From assembly GCA_029932495.1 (NCBI GenBank), contig JAOZPY010000029.1:880-14489 (forward strand): a DNA stretch of 13,610 nucleotides. Direction: 5' to 3'. This document shows positions 13,537 through 13,610 of this stretch, piece after piece (the stretch's first letter is position 1; the number at the start of each line of letters is the position of its first letter). Origin of the DNA: Desulfobacterales bacterium. Its GTDB lineage: Bacteria; Desulfobacterota; Desulfobacteria; Desulfobacterales; JAFDCJ01. Below the pieces are notes generated by a model that was not told where the DNA came from, made no database searches, and was given only the letters and a program-made list of their open reading frames with translations. A program made the translations under genes and the position numbers.

Positions 13537-13610
13537 CTAGGGGGCCTTGATTATATGCCGGCCGTCCTTGGCGTATTTTACTTCGGCTTCCAGGTAATAT
13601 ACTTTCTTGA
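13537..13610 (-). CDS. C-terminal end of a protein entering from the right edge
   Basis: The last 23 complete codons before a TAG stop (13539-13537) read smoothly on the minus strand, ending VYYLEAEVKYAKDGRHIIKAP. The alternating charged and hydrophobic residues look like genuine protein. It is convergent with the TorD-like gene. Too little is visible to name a family. If real, the stop would leave a 63-base gap between the two genes. Confidence 0.45.
   Translation of the reverse strand, partial: KKVYYLEAEVKYAKDGRHIIKAP

Overview
The window looks like chromosomal sequence of a strictly anaerobic deltaproteobacterium (Desulfobacterota, probably a sulfate reducer or relative). This is inferred from gene content: an AOR-type aldehyde:ferredoxin oxidoreductase, a MetV-like folate/iron-sulfur protein, polyferredoxin, MoaD-like carriers, a TorD-type chaperone and an ATC hydrolase-like protein. 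Genes are moderately GC-rich and intergenic regions AT-rich. No rRNA, tRNA, CRISPR array, insertion sequence or phage gene was seen.

Left part (1-5000). A minus-strand pair (a zinc-ribbon protein, then the N-terminus of an AOR that runs off the left edge) is divergent from an IclR-family regulator. Convergent with the regulator is a tightly packed minus-strand operon, read right to left: MoaD/ThiS-like carrier (TTG start), two-cluster ferredoxin, MetV-like protein and EutA-like ASKHA ATPase. Both minus-strand units carry the same perfect palindrome, GTTCAT-N4-ATGAAC, just downstream of a predicted promoter. The second unit has a further copy about 128 bp upstream. This suggests one IclR regulon joining the oxidoreductase to a EutA/MetV/ferredoxin/MoaD module that lacks the usual partners EutBC and MetF. 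It is the most interesting part of the window.

Middle (5000-8600). A MATE-family exporter (minus) is divergent from an M24 metallopeptidase (plus), which is followed convergently by an ATC hydrolase-like protein (minus). The last gene has a predicted leader hairpin that would pair with its own ribosome binding site.

Right part (8600-13610). A plus-strand run encodes a secreted phosphodiester glycosidase-like protein, an unknown lipoprotein, a MoaD-like protein without the C-terminal diglycine, and an AlkD-type DNA glycosylase. After a 240-base gap come a cysteine-rich unknown protein overlapping a dimethylargininase, then a TorD-type chaperone. A minus-strand gene enters from the right edge with only its last codons visible.

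All functional calls come from reading motifs in the translated sequence. No database search was run.
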